DNA of 64,000 nt. It comes from Candidatus Zhuqueibacterota bacterium. Lineage in GTDB: Bacteria; Zhuqueibacterota; Zhuqueibacteria; Oceanimicrobiales; Oceanimicrobiaceae. The position numbers were made by a program, and so were the translations under genes. Location: the NCBI GenBank assembly GCA_029261995.1, contig JAJDAF010000008.1, positions 1-64,000 on the forward strand, read 5' to 3'. Of the stretch, positions 51,301-59,146 are shown piece by piece (within the stretch, counting starts at the first letter, position 1; every line of letters begins with the position of its first letter). The notes below the pieces were generated by a model that had not been told where the DNA came from, did no database searches, and worked only from the letters and a program-made list of their open reading frames with translations.

Positions 51301-51483
51301 TGGGGAGTGAGAGAAATCGCAAATACCGGAGCTAAGACACCGCTGGTCTTTACTGGCAATTTCGACGCTACTGGTAATCCAATATTGCAATTTCCCGCAA
51401 CTGCCACCCAAACGTTTGTTGATGATGCAGGCTTGAATTCACGTTGGCGTGCGCAACTTGGGGTCAAGTACTTCTTCAACTAA
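48316..51483 (+). CDS. TonB-dependent receptor-like outer-membrane protein with CarboxypepD N-domain
   Basis: A 1,055-residue outer-membrane protein. After a signal peptide ending LSTSLFAQ comes a carboxypeptidase-regulatory-like domain ([23 protein letters not shown]...[11 protein letters not shown]), then a plug ([58 protein letters not shown]). A large barrel ends in YFFN. The ATG at 48316 follows GGAGGG; an ATG five codons upstream is weaker. No SusD partner follows, so sugar-specific SusC is not supported. Import of, or adhesion to, a large substrate is likely. A perfect terminator follows at 51504. The TonB-C lipoprotein at 41.0 kb is not adjacent. Confidence 0.92.
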   Translation: [1055 protein letters not shown]

Positions 51484-51503
51484 GCTTTATCTTAAACTAT
51501 GAC

Positions 51504-51544
51504 AAACGGTCCCGAAGAATGAACGCTTCGGGACCGTTTTTATT
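51504..51544 (+). terminator. Intrinsic terminator after the TonB-dependent receptor gene
   Basis: A 14-bp perfect stem, AAACGGTCCCGAAG (51504-51517) against CTTCGGGACCGTTT (51526-51539), with an 8-nt loop and a following T-rich tail (TTTTTATT). It also lies upstream of the convergent LamG-like gene's stop and may serve both directions. Confidence 0.9.
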
Positions 51545-51578
51545 AGAGCTTGACAGGCTTCATATTCATCATGAGCTG

Positions 51579-52694
51579 TTACGGCAACACGACCTCGACG
51601 CCGTTCCCGTCTGCAAGTTTTGCTTTTATTCCCCAACCTCCAAACGTCTCGGATACCGCCAGCCACACCTGGTTCTGCCCTTTCTTCAGCGGCAAATAAA
51701 GTTCATCAAAAAGTCCGATGGTGCCCAGATATCGAAAATCTCTCGAGCGGTAGCCGTTGTCGCCGGCATAAACCAACTTGCCATTGATGTAGGCTTTGAC
51801 GCGGTCGCTGTAACCAAAGCTCAGCTTCCTGATTTGCTTTTGGTTAGACTCGATGATGATTTTCGCGAAAACCGTGTTTCTTTCCTGAGTGATGCGGTGC
51901 AGGCGGGACAGGTTTGCCACGCCGGTCGGCTCGCAATCCAACTTCTGCCAGGAGAGGCTGTCGGTTTTTGAGCGGCCTAAATCGGTGACCCCGGCCAGAC
52001 TCTTTTCACTCAGCGTGCTGGATACCTGCCAACGCATGATGCTGCCTTGCGGCGCCGGTTCGATTGCCGCAGCCTTGCCGGTCAAAGCAACGTTGTCCAG
52101 GTTCTGATAACTGAAGTTGGAGTACCACGCCGGTGAGAAATTTCCGGCCAACACACCAACCTCGCCGCCAGCCAACTCGTGCTTCATGTCGCTGATGAAC
52201 AGGGCGGGAGTTGTCATGTCTTCGACGTACACTTCGCCTTGCCGCCCCGAGATGACAATCTTAACGTGCATCCACTGGTCAAAGGTGAAATCGATGGCAG
52301 CGCCATAGCCTTCACCGTGATAGAGTTGCCAGGCAGTCAGGCCGTTGAAAGTCGGTGTGTACTGACAGGCATCAGGCTGGCCCGACTGGTGCGGACGCAG
52401 ATAGAAATATTCATAATTGCGGTCGTCCTGCTTGCGCCAGAATGCACCCATGAAACCGCGCTCTTTACCAAAAGTGATGTCGAATTCAATGATTCCGTTT
52501 GTCAGAGTTGAGCCGTTGAGTACGGCGCTGCCGCCCTTCAAGTAGAGACTCTCGCGGCCAAGATGTTGCTCGACTCTCGCTTCTCGGCCATCGATTTGCC
52601 AACGCTGGGAACCAAACGGGACTACGTCGCCATCTGCCCATAACGTGCTTGCGCACAAGAACACGGCCATCGAAAGCAGGGCATATTTTTGCAT
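51579..52694 (-). CDS. Exported LamG/DUF1080-like beta-sandwich protein
   Basis: A 371-residue protein with signal MQKYALLSMAVFLCASTLWA and ribosome site AGAGGTCAAATC. Residues about 30-215 form a jelly-roll laminin-G/concanavalin-like domain (TLTNGIIEFDITFGKERGFMG, FWRKQDDRNYEYFYLRP, DFTFDQWMHVKIVISGRQGEVYVED). The C-terminal part is a second beta-domain (KIIIESNQKQIRKLSFGYSDRVKAYINGKLVYAGD), as in carbohydrate-binding or galactose-binding-like folds. The long frame continuing upstream to 52970 overlaps the divergent small gene and is not used. Binding of a glycan is inferred; no catalytic residues are recognised. Confidence 0.75.
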   Translation of the reverse strand: MQKYALLSMAVFLCASTLWADGDVVPFGSQRWQIDGREARVEQHLGRESLYLKGGSAVLNGSTLTNGIIEFDITFGKERGFMGAFWRKQDDRNYEYFYLRPHQSGQPDACQYTPTFNGLTAWQLYHGEGYGAAIDFTFDQWMHVKIVISGRQGEVYVEDMTTPALFISDMKHELAGGEVGVLAGNFSPAWYSNFSYQNLDNVALTGKAAAIEPAPQGSIMRWQVSSTLSEKSLAGVTDLGRSKTDSLSWQKLDCEPTGVANLSRLHRITQERNTVFAKIIIESNQKQIRKLSFGYSDRVKAYINGKLVYAGDNGYRSRDFRYLGTIGLFDELYLPLKKGQNQVWLAVSETFGGWGIKAKLADGNGVEVVLP

Positions 52695-52968
52695 GATTTG
52701 ACCTCTTGGTTGTGTAAGATGACATGTTGAATACCACACAAATACGGCCGTGCGTGAACGTAAGGTTCCTGGTTTGTGGCCGGCGGTCGGCCAAATGGGG
52801 TGAAGGGCGCGGTCCAGTCGGCCAGATAGAGAAGTGATGCGTCCGGCGGCTCTCAACCGTTCCGCTAGCCCTTGCATCGTCGGAAACGGTTGACAAACAT
52901 TCTCCTCATTGCTATCTTTTTGTACGTCCGTGATTGAACGGATGGCTTTGTATCGGAGAAGAGTTCCC

Positions 52969-53181
52969 ATGAACCAGCTTGCCAGGAAACTTCAAATCAA
53001 AACCGGTCAAACTGGCCGTCTGCTCGTACTACCAAGGGCCGTCGAGCACCTGTTTTCGAGCTTGCCGGATGAACTCACAGCCAGCGCCGGCACTGAACTG
53101 GGCTATCGTCCAGTCCGGCAAATCTCAATTGATGAAACCTGGTCCGCACTCGGGTTTCGCAAGAAGGAGTTGGGGAAATGA
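52969..53181 (+). CDS. Short DUF3052-like protein with internal deletion
   Basis: A 70-residue protein. Residues 1-35 (LARKLQIKTGQTGRLLVLPRAVEHLFSSLP) resemble the N-terminus, and residues about 48-65 (YRPVRQISIDETWSALGFR) the C-terminus, of DUF3052-type proteins, which are normally about 140 residues with a Rossmann-like centre. The middle seems missing, joined by TASAGTEL. The ATG at 52969 has GGAG upstream. It overlaps the next start by four bases (ATGA), so it remains translated and coupled to the FG-GAP gene. It may be a remnant or a real minimal form. Confidence 0.6.
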   Translation: MNQLARKLQIKTGQTGRLLVLPRAVEHLFSSLPDELTASAGTELGYRPVRQISIDETWSALGFRKKELGK

Positions 53182-54797
53182 CAGCGGGAGGTCGCAGTGT
53201 GGTCAATTTCAAACGCTGGGTTTCGGTGGTCGCTGCAGCAATGCGCATCGCCCGAGGTGGCATGCCATGGCCGCTCGTTGCCTTGATGCTCCTGCCTCCA
53301 CGGGCTTTGGGCGCCCAAACGGCGGTCAGGTTCACGGATGTCACCAGGGCCTCCGGCCTTGAGGTCTGGCAGGATGCCGACATTGGCGGCTGGCACGGAA
53401 CGTACGTTTGTGACTATGACCAGGATGGCAATCCGGATATGTTCATGACGAGCCATGGTATCGGTCGGGAAAACGATACTGGAGAGAATGCTCTGTTCAG
53501 AAATATGGGAGATGGCACATTCAGGAATGTGCTGCGAGAATCCGGTTTGTTTGATGGGCTGCACGGCCGCTACACCCGGGAGTTGCACGGCGCTGCTTGG
53601 TTCGACCATGATAACGATGGTGATTTCGATTTGTACTATCCGAATACTGACGGGTTCTCGAATGATGATGCCCACCACGGATTCGATAGGGTATTCTCCA
53701 ACGATGGCCACGGTAGCTTTCTGGATGTCTCCGAACGCCTGCGGCTTCCCAGGCTGGACTACGGCCGGCGGGGATGCGTGAGTCTTGATATCGAAGGCGA
53801 CGGCGACCTGGATTTGGTCTTTGTCAACGCTGTCAGCGTCAAGCGGAGACTCTTTAGTCGGCGGAAAGAGGCGCGGCATCCGTCTGAGCCCTACCAATCC
53901 GTTTATGTGAATCGTGACAGTCACTTCACCTTGGAAGGCAGGGGCATAACCCACATCGCGTGGGCCGAAGGGATTACGAGTTGTGATTACGATGTGGACG
54001 GAGATGTCGATCTGTTCATCGCAAGCCAAACAGATGCCCCCGGTGCTCCTGACCAGATTATACTTTGGGAGAACGATGGCGCAGGACGCTTCAAATGGAA
54101 CACAAAGGCTCTGTCCGACCCAGAGCGCAAGATGTCGAACGGCTCAGTGACTTTGGGTGATGTCGATAATGACGGCGACCTGGATTTGTACTGCATGGCT
54201 GGTTTGTACATCAATCAAAACGGTGAGTTTGAATTTCAAGAAGGCGTGGGTGCTCCTTCTGAGTACATGTTCTTTGCGGATTTGGACAATGATGGAGATT
54301 TGGATTTGGTCAGTGGCGGCATTTATTGGAATGACGGCTCGGGAGCTTTTCAGCATGACGATGCTGGGGTCAACTCCAAATCAAAGAAGGGTCGCTTCGC
54401 TCGTGGCGCCATCGACATAGACTACGACAACGACGGCGACCTGGATATCGTTCTCAACTTAAGTGACCGGCGCCAGCCATATCTGCGACTTTATCGCAAT
54501 GATTTGACCACTGAAAACAACTGGCTCAAAGTCAAAGTCAGAAACCAGTCGAGTGGACAGGTCGGCTGCCCTGGCGCCAAGATCTGGGTCTTGCAGAGCG
54601 GCACGGAAGAGATTCTTGGCTACAAGGAGATCACCACCGCCACGGGGTTTGTTTCTGGACCCTCATACACGCAGCATTTCGGGTTGAGACATCACGGTAT
54701 GGTGGATGTCAAAGTGAAGCTGGTCAGCGGCGAGCAGATACGCGTGTCGGGGGTTGCCGCCAACCAAGTTGCCACAATTGAGGTCAGCAGACCCTGA
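53178..54797 (+). CDS. Exported FG-GAP protein with ASPIC/UnbV C-terminal domain
   Basis: A 539-residue protein. A signal region (PWPLVALMLLPPRALGAQ) precedes seven Ca-binding FG-GAP repeats (CDYDQDGNPDMFMTSH, FDHDNDGDFDLYYPNT, LDIEGDGDLDLVFVN, CDYDVDGDVDLFIASQ, GDVDNDGDLDLYCMAG, ADLDNDGDLDLVSGG, IDYDNDGDLDIVLN). The C-terminal ~85 residues are the ASPIC/UnbV domain (NNWLKVKVRNQSSGQVGCPGAKIWV, ATGFVSGPSYTQHFGLR). Such proteins are extracellular and common in FCB and related genomes. AAGGAG precedes the ATG at 53178, which overlaps the short upstream gene. The ligand is unknown. Confidence 0.88.
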   Translation: MTAGGRSVVNFKRWVSVVAAAMRIARGGMPWPLVALMLLPPRALGAQTAVRFTDVTRASGLEVWQDADIGGWHGTYVCDYDQDGNPDMFMTSHGIGRENDTGENALFRNMGDGTFRNVLRESGLFDGLHGRYTRELHGAAWFDHDNDGDFDLYYPNTDGFSNDDAHHGFDRVFSNDGHGSFLDVSERLRLPRLDYGRRGCVSLDIEGDGDLDLVFVNAVSVKRRLFSRRKEARHPSEPYQSVYVNRDSHFTLEGRGITHIAWAEGITSCDYDVDGDVDLFIASQTDAPGAPDQIILWENDGAGRFKWNTKALSDPERKMSNGSVTLGDVDNDGDLDLYCMAGLYINQNGEFEFQEGVGAPSEYMFFADLDNDGDLDLVSGGIYWNDGSGAFQHDDAGVNSKSKKGRFARGAIDIDYDNDGDLDIVLNLSDRRQPYLRLYRNDLTTENNWLKVKVRNQSSGQVGCPGAKIWVLQSGTEEILGYKEITTATGFVSGPSYTQHFGLRHHGMVDVKVKLVSGEQIRVSGVAANQVATIEVSRP

Positions 54798-54887
54798 CGA
54801 GCGGAGAGGTCTCCCAAAAGCCATTCAGGGGAACTCGCAAGAATGGGCGAATATGAAACAAATAGCCGAAATGCAGTGAATTAATCC

Positions 54888-54917
54888 TTGCATTTCTGGT
54901 TAAGATGTTTTTATATT
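54888..54917 (+). promoter_or_regulatory. Putative promoter of the cold-shock gene with long leader
   Basis: TTGCAT (54888-54893), 18 bp, TATATT (54912-54917). Initiation near 54924 would give a leader of about 188 nt before the ATG at 55112. Long leaders that refold in the cold are typical of cspA-type genes. The T-rich runs (CTTTTTTTCGC near 54940-54950; GATTTTTTTTGCC near 55039-55052) are the only other features of 54798-55111. Confidence 0.5.
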
Positions 54918-55111
54918 CTTCTTAACAGTTAAATGTATCTTCTTTTTTTCGCCTTTCTACATTGGTAAGAGACTTTCCCAAGACGACCCTTGCAAATCAA
55001 AATGCAGTTCGTGATGAGTGGCAGCCGCCGCATCTAAGCGATTTTTTTTGCCCGGAACAGGCTGAGAACAGAGAAGTGCGAAACACAATGTTTTAAATAA
55101 GGACTGATGCA

Positions 55112-55312
55112 ATGGAAACTGGTACAGTTAAGTGGTTCAACGGCACAAAGGGCTATGGTTTCATCACGAGAGATGAAGGCGACGACGTTTTCGTCCACTA
55201 CAAGTCCATCGTAGGCGATGGCTTCAAGTCATTGGAGGAAGGTGACCAGGTCCAGTTTGAAGTCGGGGAGGGGCCCAAGGGTCTGCAAGCCACAAACGTC
55301 TCGAAGGTATAA
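55112..55312 (+). CDS. Cold-shock domain RNA chaperone
   Basis: A 66-residue CspA-family protein that binds single-stranded RNA and DNA. RNP1 is KGYGFITRD and RNP2 is DVFVHYKSI (residues about 13-33), with the opening [11 protein letters not shown] and closing [13 protein letters not shown] that mark the family. It is full length, monocistronic, with a long leader and a strong terminator. Cold or growth-phase induction is usual but not demonstrated here. Confidence 0.95.
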   Translation: METGTVKWFNGTKGYGFITRDEGDDVFVHYKSIVGDGFKSLEEGDQVQFEVGEGPKGLQATNVSKV

Positions 55313-55330
55313 TCTAGAGTGACTTCGATC

Positions 55331-55366
55331 AGCCCCGGCCAGTTCTTGGCCGGGGCTTTTTTGTTT
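55331..55366 (+). terminator. Intrinsic terminator after the cold-shock gene
   Basis: An 11-bp perfect stem, AGCCCCGGCCA (55331-55341) against TGGCCGGGGCT (55347-55357), then TTTTTTG. It is a textbook factor-independent terminator. Confidence 0.92.
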
Positions 55367-55424
55367 TATGGAAAATGCGCATCGTGTCAAGTACGCAGTT
55401 CGATTTTTCAGGGAGATGACAACA

Positions 55425-55883
55425 ATGAAGATCGCCGTCGGTAGCGACATGAAAACCCACCTGACCGAAGTGGTCGTGACAAATCTCCAGTCACGAGGTT
55501 TCGAAGTGACCGCGTTCGGCGCTCTGGTCAGGGAACCTGCGCTCTGGCCCGGCGTCGCTATTGAGGTCGCGCAGCAGGTGGCGAATGGCCTCTTTCCTCA
55601 GGCCATTCTCTTCTGCTGGACCGGCACCGGAATCAGTTTGGCGGCTAACAAAGTCCCGGGCATTCGCGCCGCCCTGTGCCACGATGCCGAGACAGCCCGT
55701 GGCGCTCGCAAGTGGAATGACGCCAACATTCTGGCCATGAGCCTGCGCGCCGTCTCGGAAGAGGTTGCGAAAGAAATATTGCAGGCCTGGTTCACCACCG
55801 GGCCGAGCACAGATGCGGAGGATATTGCCTGCCTGAAAGAGCTGGAACAATTTGAGAAGGCGCTTCACGGCGCAGGCTCCTGA
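55425..55883 (+). CDS. RpiB/LacA/LacB-family sugar-phosphate isomerase-like protein
   Basis: A 152-residue protein beginning MKIAVGSDMKTHL, with GGGAG upstream. The family core is CWTGTGISLAANKVPGIRAALCHDAETARGARKWNDANILAMSLR. In typical RpiB enzymes the early Asp is followed by His (SDH), the Cys loop reads CGTG, and a His precedes NDAN. Here these read SDM, CWTG and KWNDAN, so the Cys stays but both usual catalytic His are replaced. It may act on a different sugar phosphate or be inactive as ribose-5-phosphate isomerase. It follows the cold-shock terminator and stands alone. Confidence 0.8.
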   Translation: MKIAVGSDMKTHLTEVVVTNLQSRGFEVTAFGALVREPALWPGVAIEVAQQVANGLFPQAILFCWTGTGISLAANKVPGIRAALCHDAETARGARKWNDANILAMSLRAVSEEVAKEILQAWFTTGPSTDAEDIACLKELEQFEKALHGAGS

Positions 55884-56157
55884 TCAATTTATCTGAACCT
55901 GAGACGCCACAAGCTCTAACGTATGAGCAACAGGAACACTTGACCGTTCAGCTGAACTGGATGTCGCCGCTCTGGGGAATCTTTCAGACTGTGGTGTACG
56001 ACCTTGGACTGGTCAGATTAAGTAAGCCTGATGGCTTGACCGGGAACGTCTTGATCTTACTCGACACAGCCACAAATAGCAGGAACTCAGCATTCAACAA
56101 GCGTTGAGAAGTGCGCCGAATTACGCATCTGGTAAGAATTCTTGTCTTTGCCGGAAA

Positions 56158-57390
56158 TCAGCGGCTCAGTTCCGTACGCAATATATCGAGCGTAGCCTGA
56201 ACTGTCCGCTCCTTGTTGCGCAATCGGTCTTTCGTAAACACAAAGCGCCTGGCAATCGACTCTTCCCCCTGTGCAATTCCGATGAAAACCAAACCCACCG
56301 GTTTTTCTGGAGTGCCACCGCTCGGGCCGGCGATGCCGGTGGTAGACAATCCGAAATCCGTCTCGGCTAGCCTGCGCACACCGGAAGCCATCGCCTTTGC
56401 GGTTTGCTCGCTGACCGCGCCGTGGCGCTGCAAAATCTCTTTCGGCACGGCAAGAAGTTCCATCTTGGCTTCGTTGGAGTAGGTAACCACACCACGTTCA
56501 AAGTAGCCGGAGCTGCCTGGGATGTTGGTGAGTTTGTGGGCCAGAAGACCGCCAGTACAGGATTCGGCCACGGCGATGGTCTTGCCTGTCGCGAGCAACT
56601 GCTGCGCGACAATCTGCTCAATGGCTTTGTCGTCATGTGCGTAAATGTACTTGCCAACCCGGTCTTCAAACAGCCGAATCGCTTTCTCGATGTTTTGTTG
56701 ACAGGCGGTTTTGTCTGTGCCGGTGGCGGTCAGTCTGACATCCACGCCAGCGGCCTTTGGCAGGAACGCGACTTTTGCAAACTGCTCGACTTCTGAAATA
56801 TCGCCCATTCTTTCGAACAGGGTTGACTCCGGCAAGCCTGTGGTACGAAGTGTTTTGAAAACAATGACCTTGCCCAGGCCGGAGAACATCTGGAAGACCG
56901 TCTGCTCGCACATGGCTTTCATTTCGCCGGGAACCCCGGGGAGAATGATGCATTTCGCTTCATCCTGCTCGAAGATTAGGCCTGGAGCCGTGCCGATTGG
57001 GTTCGGAATGATCGTCGCTTTGTCCGGAACCTGAGCCTGCTCAGCATTGTTTGCGGCTGGTTCTATCCCTCGTTGCTTGAAACGATGCCGGATCTCATCA
57101 AGAATCTCCGGGTGAAATGTGAACCCGGACTCGAAAAACTCCGCCGCGACGTTCTTGGTGATGTCATCGTGGGTCGGACCGAGACCGCCAGTGACAATCA
57201 CGAGGTCACTGCGCTGCATGGCGGTGGCGAGCGCTGCCAACAGATCGCTGCGGTTGTCGCCAACTGTCACAATCCACTTTGATTCAATACCGAGTCGGGT
57301 GAGACCCTCTGCGAGAAATGATGCGTTGGAGTTGACGGTTTGGCCGATGAGCAACTCATCGCCGATTGAAATTACTTCGGCTTTCATCAT
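56158..57390 (-). CDS. cinA: CinA-family competence/damage-inducible protein
   Basis: A 410-residue full-length CinA. The N-terminal molybdopterin-binding-like domain (MKAEVISIGDELLIGQTVNSNA, VTGGLGPTHDDITK, LPGVPGEMKAM) is followed by a linker and the C-terminal amidohydrolase domain (AESCTGGLLAHKLTNIPGSSGYFERGVVTYSNEAK, TGIAGPSGGTPEKPVGLV). The family hydrolyses ADP-ribose and nicotinamide mononucleotide or deamidates NMN, and was first linked to competence. Its ATG follows the pgpA stop with no gap, and it is the last gene of the pgsA-pgpA-cinA group. Confidence 0.94.
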   Translation of the reverse strand: MMKAEVISIGDELLIGQTVNSNASFLAEGLTRLGIESKWIVTVGDNRSDLLAALATAMQRSDLVIVTGGLGPTHDDITKNVAAEFFESGFTFHPEILDEIRHRFKQRGIEPAANNAEQAQVPDKATIIPNPIGTAPGLIFEQDEAKCIILPGVPGEMKAMCEQTVFQMFSGLGKVIVFKTLRTTGLPESTLFERMGDISEVEQFAKVAFLPKAAGVDVRLTATGTDKTACQQNIEKAIRLFEDRVGKYIYAHDDKAIEQIVAQQLLATGKTIAVAESCTGGLLAHKLTNIPGSSGYFERGVVTYSNEAKMELLAVPKEILQRHGAVSEQTAKAMASGVRRLAETDFGLSTTGIAGPSGGTPEKPVGLVFIGIAQGEESIARRFVFTKDRLRNKERTVQATLDILRTELSR

Positions 57391-57840
57391 TCAACCTACA
57401 AAGAACAGGGTCGCTCTCAGCACAATGAAGGCGTAGATTCCCGCAACGACGTCGTCCATCATCACGCCCCAGCCACGAGGAAATCGTTCCGCTTGCCTGA
57501 CTGGCGGCGGTTTGAGGATGTCGAATATCCGGAACAGCAGGAGGCCAAGAGCCAGTGCCCACCACGTTTTAGGGCATGCAACCAGGGTAATCCAGACGCC
57601 GACGATTTCATCGATGACAATAACTTGATTGTCCTGCACGCCCGTTGTCGCCTCGGTGTGGCTGGCGCTCAGAGCACCTAGAACGAAGAAGGAGATAATT
57701 ACCAAGAGAAAAGCGAGCGTTTCGCTGCCCGGGGTGGCCCAATACAAAAACAGCCCCAGAATGCTGCCGGCAGTTCCGGGAGCAACGGGGGCATAGCCAG
57801 TATAAATGCCTGTTGCGATGAAACGAGAAAGAGAATTCAT
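57391..57840 (-). CDS. pgpA: Phosphatidylglycerophosphatase A
   Basis: A 149-residue integral membrane enzyme that removes the terminal phosphate of phosphatidylglycerophosphate to give phosphatidylglycerol. Family signs: opening ATGIYTGYAPVAPGTAGS, the acidic VIDEIVGVWITL, and FRIFDILKPPPVRQAERFPRGWGVMMDDVVAGIYA, with about four membrane helices. It sits directly after pgsA, which makes its substrate (stop and start adjacent), and before cinA. Confidence 0.93.
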   Translation of the reverse strand: MNSLSRFIATGIYTGYAPVAPGTAGSILGLFLYWATPGSETLAFLLVIISFFVLGALSASHTEATTGVQDNQVIVIDEIVGVWITLVACPKTWWALALGLLLFRIFDILKPPPVRQAERFPRGWGVMMDDVVAGIYAFIVLRATLFFVG

Positions 57841-58452
57841 TTAGCGAACATTGGTGGGCACAAAAGCTCGGTAAAACGCAACTGCAAGATCTTTGAGCAG
57901 GCTGCGATTTTCCCAAAGATAGATTGCGCCGGTCGCCAGGGTGTACATGGTCACCACGAACATCATTATCCAGATGACATCCCAAGCCTCGATAGTCTGC
58001 AGAATAATGCTGTCAAAACCCCGCTGCGCGATGAGCAAGAAAAGCAGCACGTAGATACAAGCCATCTGGCAGGCTGTTTTCCATTTGGCAAAACTGCTAG
58101 TTTCGAAGGGCTTGTCACCTGAAATGGCATAAGCGCGCAACGCGGTTATCAGCACATCACGGCCGACGATGATTAGAAACATCCAAACGGGCATGATGTC
58201 AAGCGCGAAGGTAAAAATCCCGAAGGCCGTAGAAACAAGCAGTTTGTCAGCCAGTGGATCGAGATACTTGCCGGTCTCGGTAACAATGCCGTATTTTCTT
58301 GCCACATAGCCATCATACCAGTCTGTGAACGACGCCAGCAGAAAGATGCCCAGAGCCGCATACGTCCAGTCGCTATCCTGAAAGGACAGCGCAACTGCGA
58401 ACAGTGGCGTTAACGCCATGCGCAGAACGGTAAGTTGGTTGGGCAGTGACAT
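57841..58452 (-). CDS. pgsA: CDP-diacylglycerol-glycerol-3-phosphate 3-phosphatidyltransferase
   Basis: A 203-residue membrane enzyme that joins CDP-diacylglycerol and glycerol-3-phosphate to make phosphatidylglycerophosphate. The CDP-alcohol phosphotransferase signature is complete: DWYDGYVARKYGIVTETG, then KYLDPLADK (D-G-x2-A-R-x8-G-x3-D-x3-D). About five or six helices are visible. The family start MSLPNQLTVLRM is typical. It is the first gene of a head-to-tail lipid pair with pgpA. Confidence 0.93.
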   Translation of the reverse strand: MSLPNQLTVLRMALTPLFAVALSFQDSDWTYAALGIFLLASFTDWYDGYVARKYGIVTETGKYLDPLADKLLVSTAFGIFTFALDIMPVWMFLIIVGRDVLITALRAYAISGDKPFETSSFAKWKTACQMACIYVLLFLLIAQRGFDSIILQTIEAWDVIWIMMFVVTMYTLATGAIYLWENRSLLKDLAVAFYRAFVPTNVR

Positions 58453-58495
58453 TGGATGACTCGCGCTAATTACTCAAAACTGCTTTGTAGAACTC

Positions 58496-59092
58496 CTAGA
58501 TTGTGACTCGACCTTCCAGGGCCCGCGTAAGGGTCATGGCATCGGCGTATTCGAGATCGCTGCCAACCGGCAGACCGCGTGCAATGCGCGTCACCCTCAT
58601 CGCCAGCGGTTTGATCAGTCTCTCCAGGTAGAGCGCTGTGGCCTCGCCTTCCGTGTTGGGATTGGTAGCGAGAATGACCTCATCTGTTGAACCATTGAGA
58701 CGCGTCAACAACTCTCTGATATGGAGGTCATCCGGGCCGATGCCCTCAAGCGGCGACAGCGCGCCCCCAAGGACATGGTACAAGCCGCGGTATTCCCCGG
58801 TTTTCTCAATCGCAAGCAGGTCGTTGGCCTCTTCGACGACGCACACAATCGAACGGTCACGTTTCTCGCTCTTGCATATCGGGCACGGATCAGCTTCCGT
58901 GATATTGAAACAAACGGAGCAGGAGCGAATCTTTTCCTTGATGGCGATGAGCGCTTCGGCCAAACTCTGGACCTCAGGCTTGGACGTTTTCAGCAGATGA
59001 AAAACCAACCGCTGTGCGGACTTTCTCCCGATTCCGGGCAAGCGCGAAAGCTCGGAAATAGCCTTCTCCATGGACACGGATGCGTACTGCAT
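58496..59092 (-). CDS. recR: Recombination mediator RecR
   Basis: A 198-residue RecR, which with RecO loads RecA at gaps. Seen: helix-hairpin-helix (ISELSRLPGIGRKSAQRLVFHLL), a four-Cys zinc finger (CSVCFNITEADPCPIC), and the Toprim domain (CVVEEANDLLAIEKTGEYRGLYHVLGG, EVILATNPNTEGEATALYL). It is full length and lies in the conserved order dnaX-ybaB-recR, 54 bp after ybaB. Confidence 0.96.
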   Translation of the reverse strand: MQYASVSMEKAISELSRLPGIGRKSAQRLVFHLLKTSKPEVQSLAEALIAIKEKIRSCSVCFNITEADPCPICKSEKRDRSIVCVVEEANDLLAIEKTGEYRGLYHVLGGALSPLEGIGPDDLHIRELLTRLNGSTDEVILATNPNTEGEATALYLERLIKPLAMRVTRIARGLPVGSDLEYADAMTLTRALEGRVTI

Positions 59093-59146
59093 ATTCGTCC
59101 TATTCTCTTATCCACGGTGGCGGTGACATTATTGCGCCAGGCCGAA

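Noticed and set aside
48301-51483. SusC-type glycan importer
   Set aside because: CarboxypepD and plug domains are present, but no SusD gene follows; a terminator comes straight after the gene.
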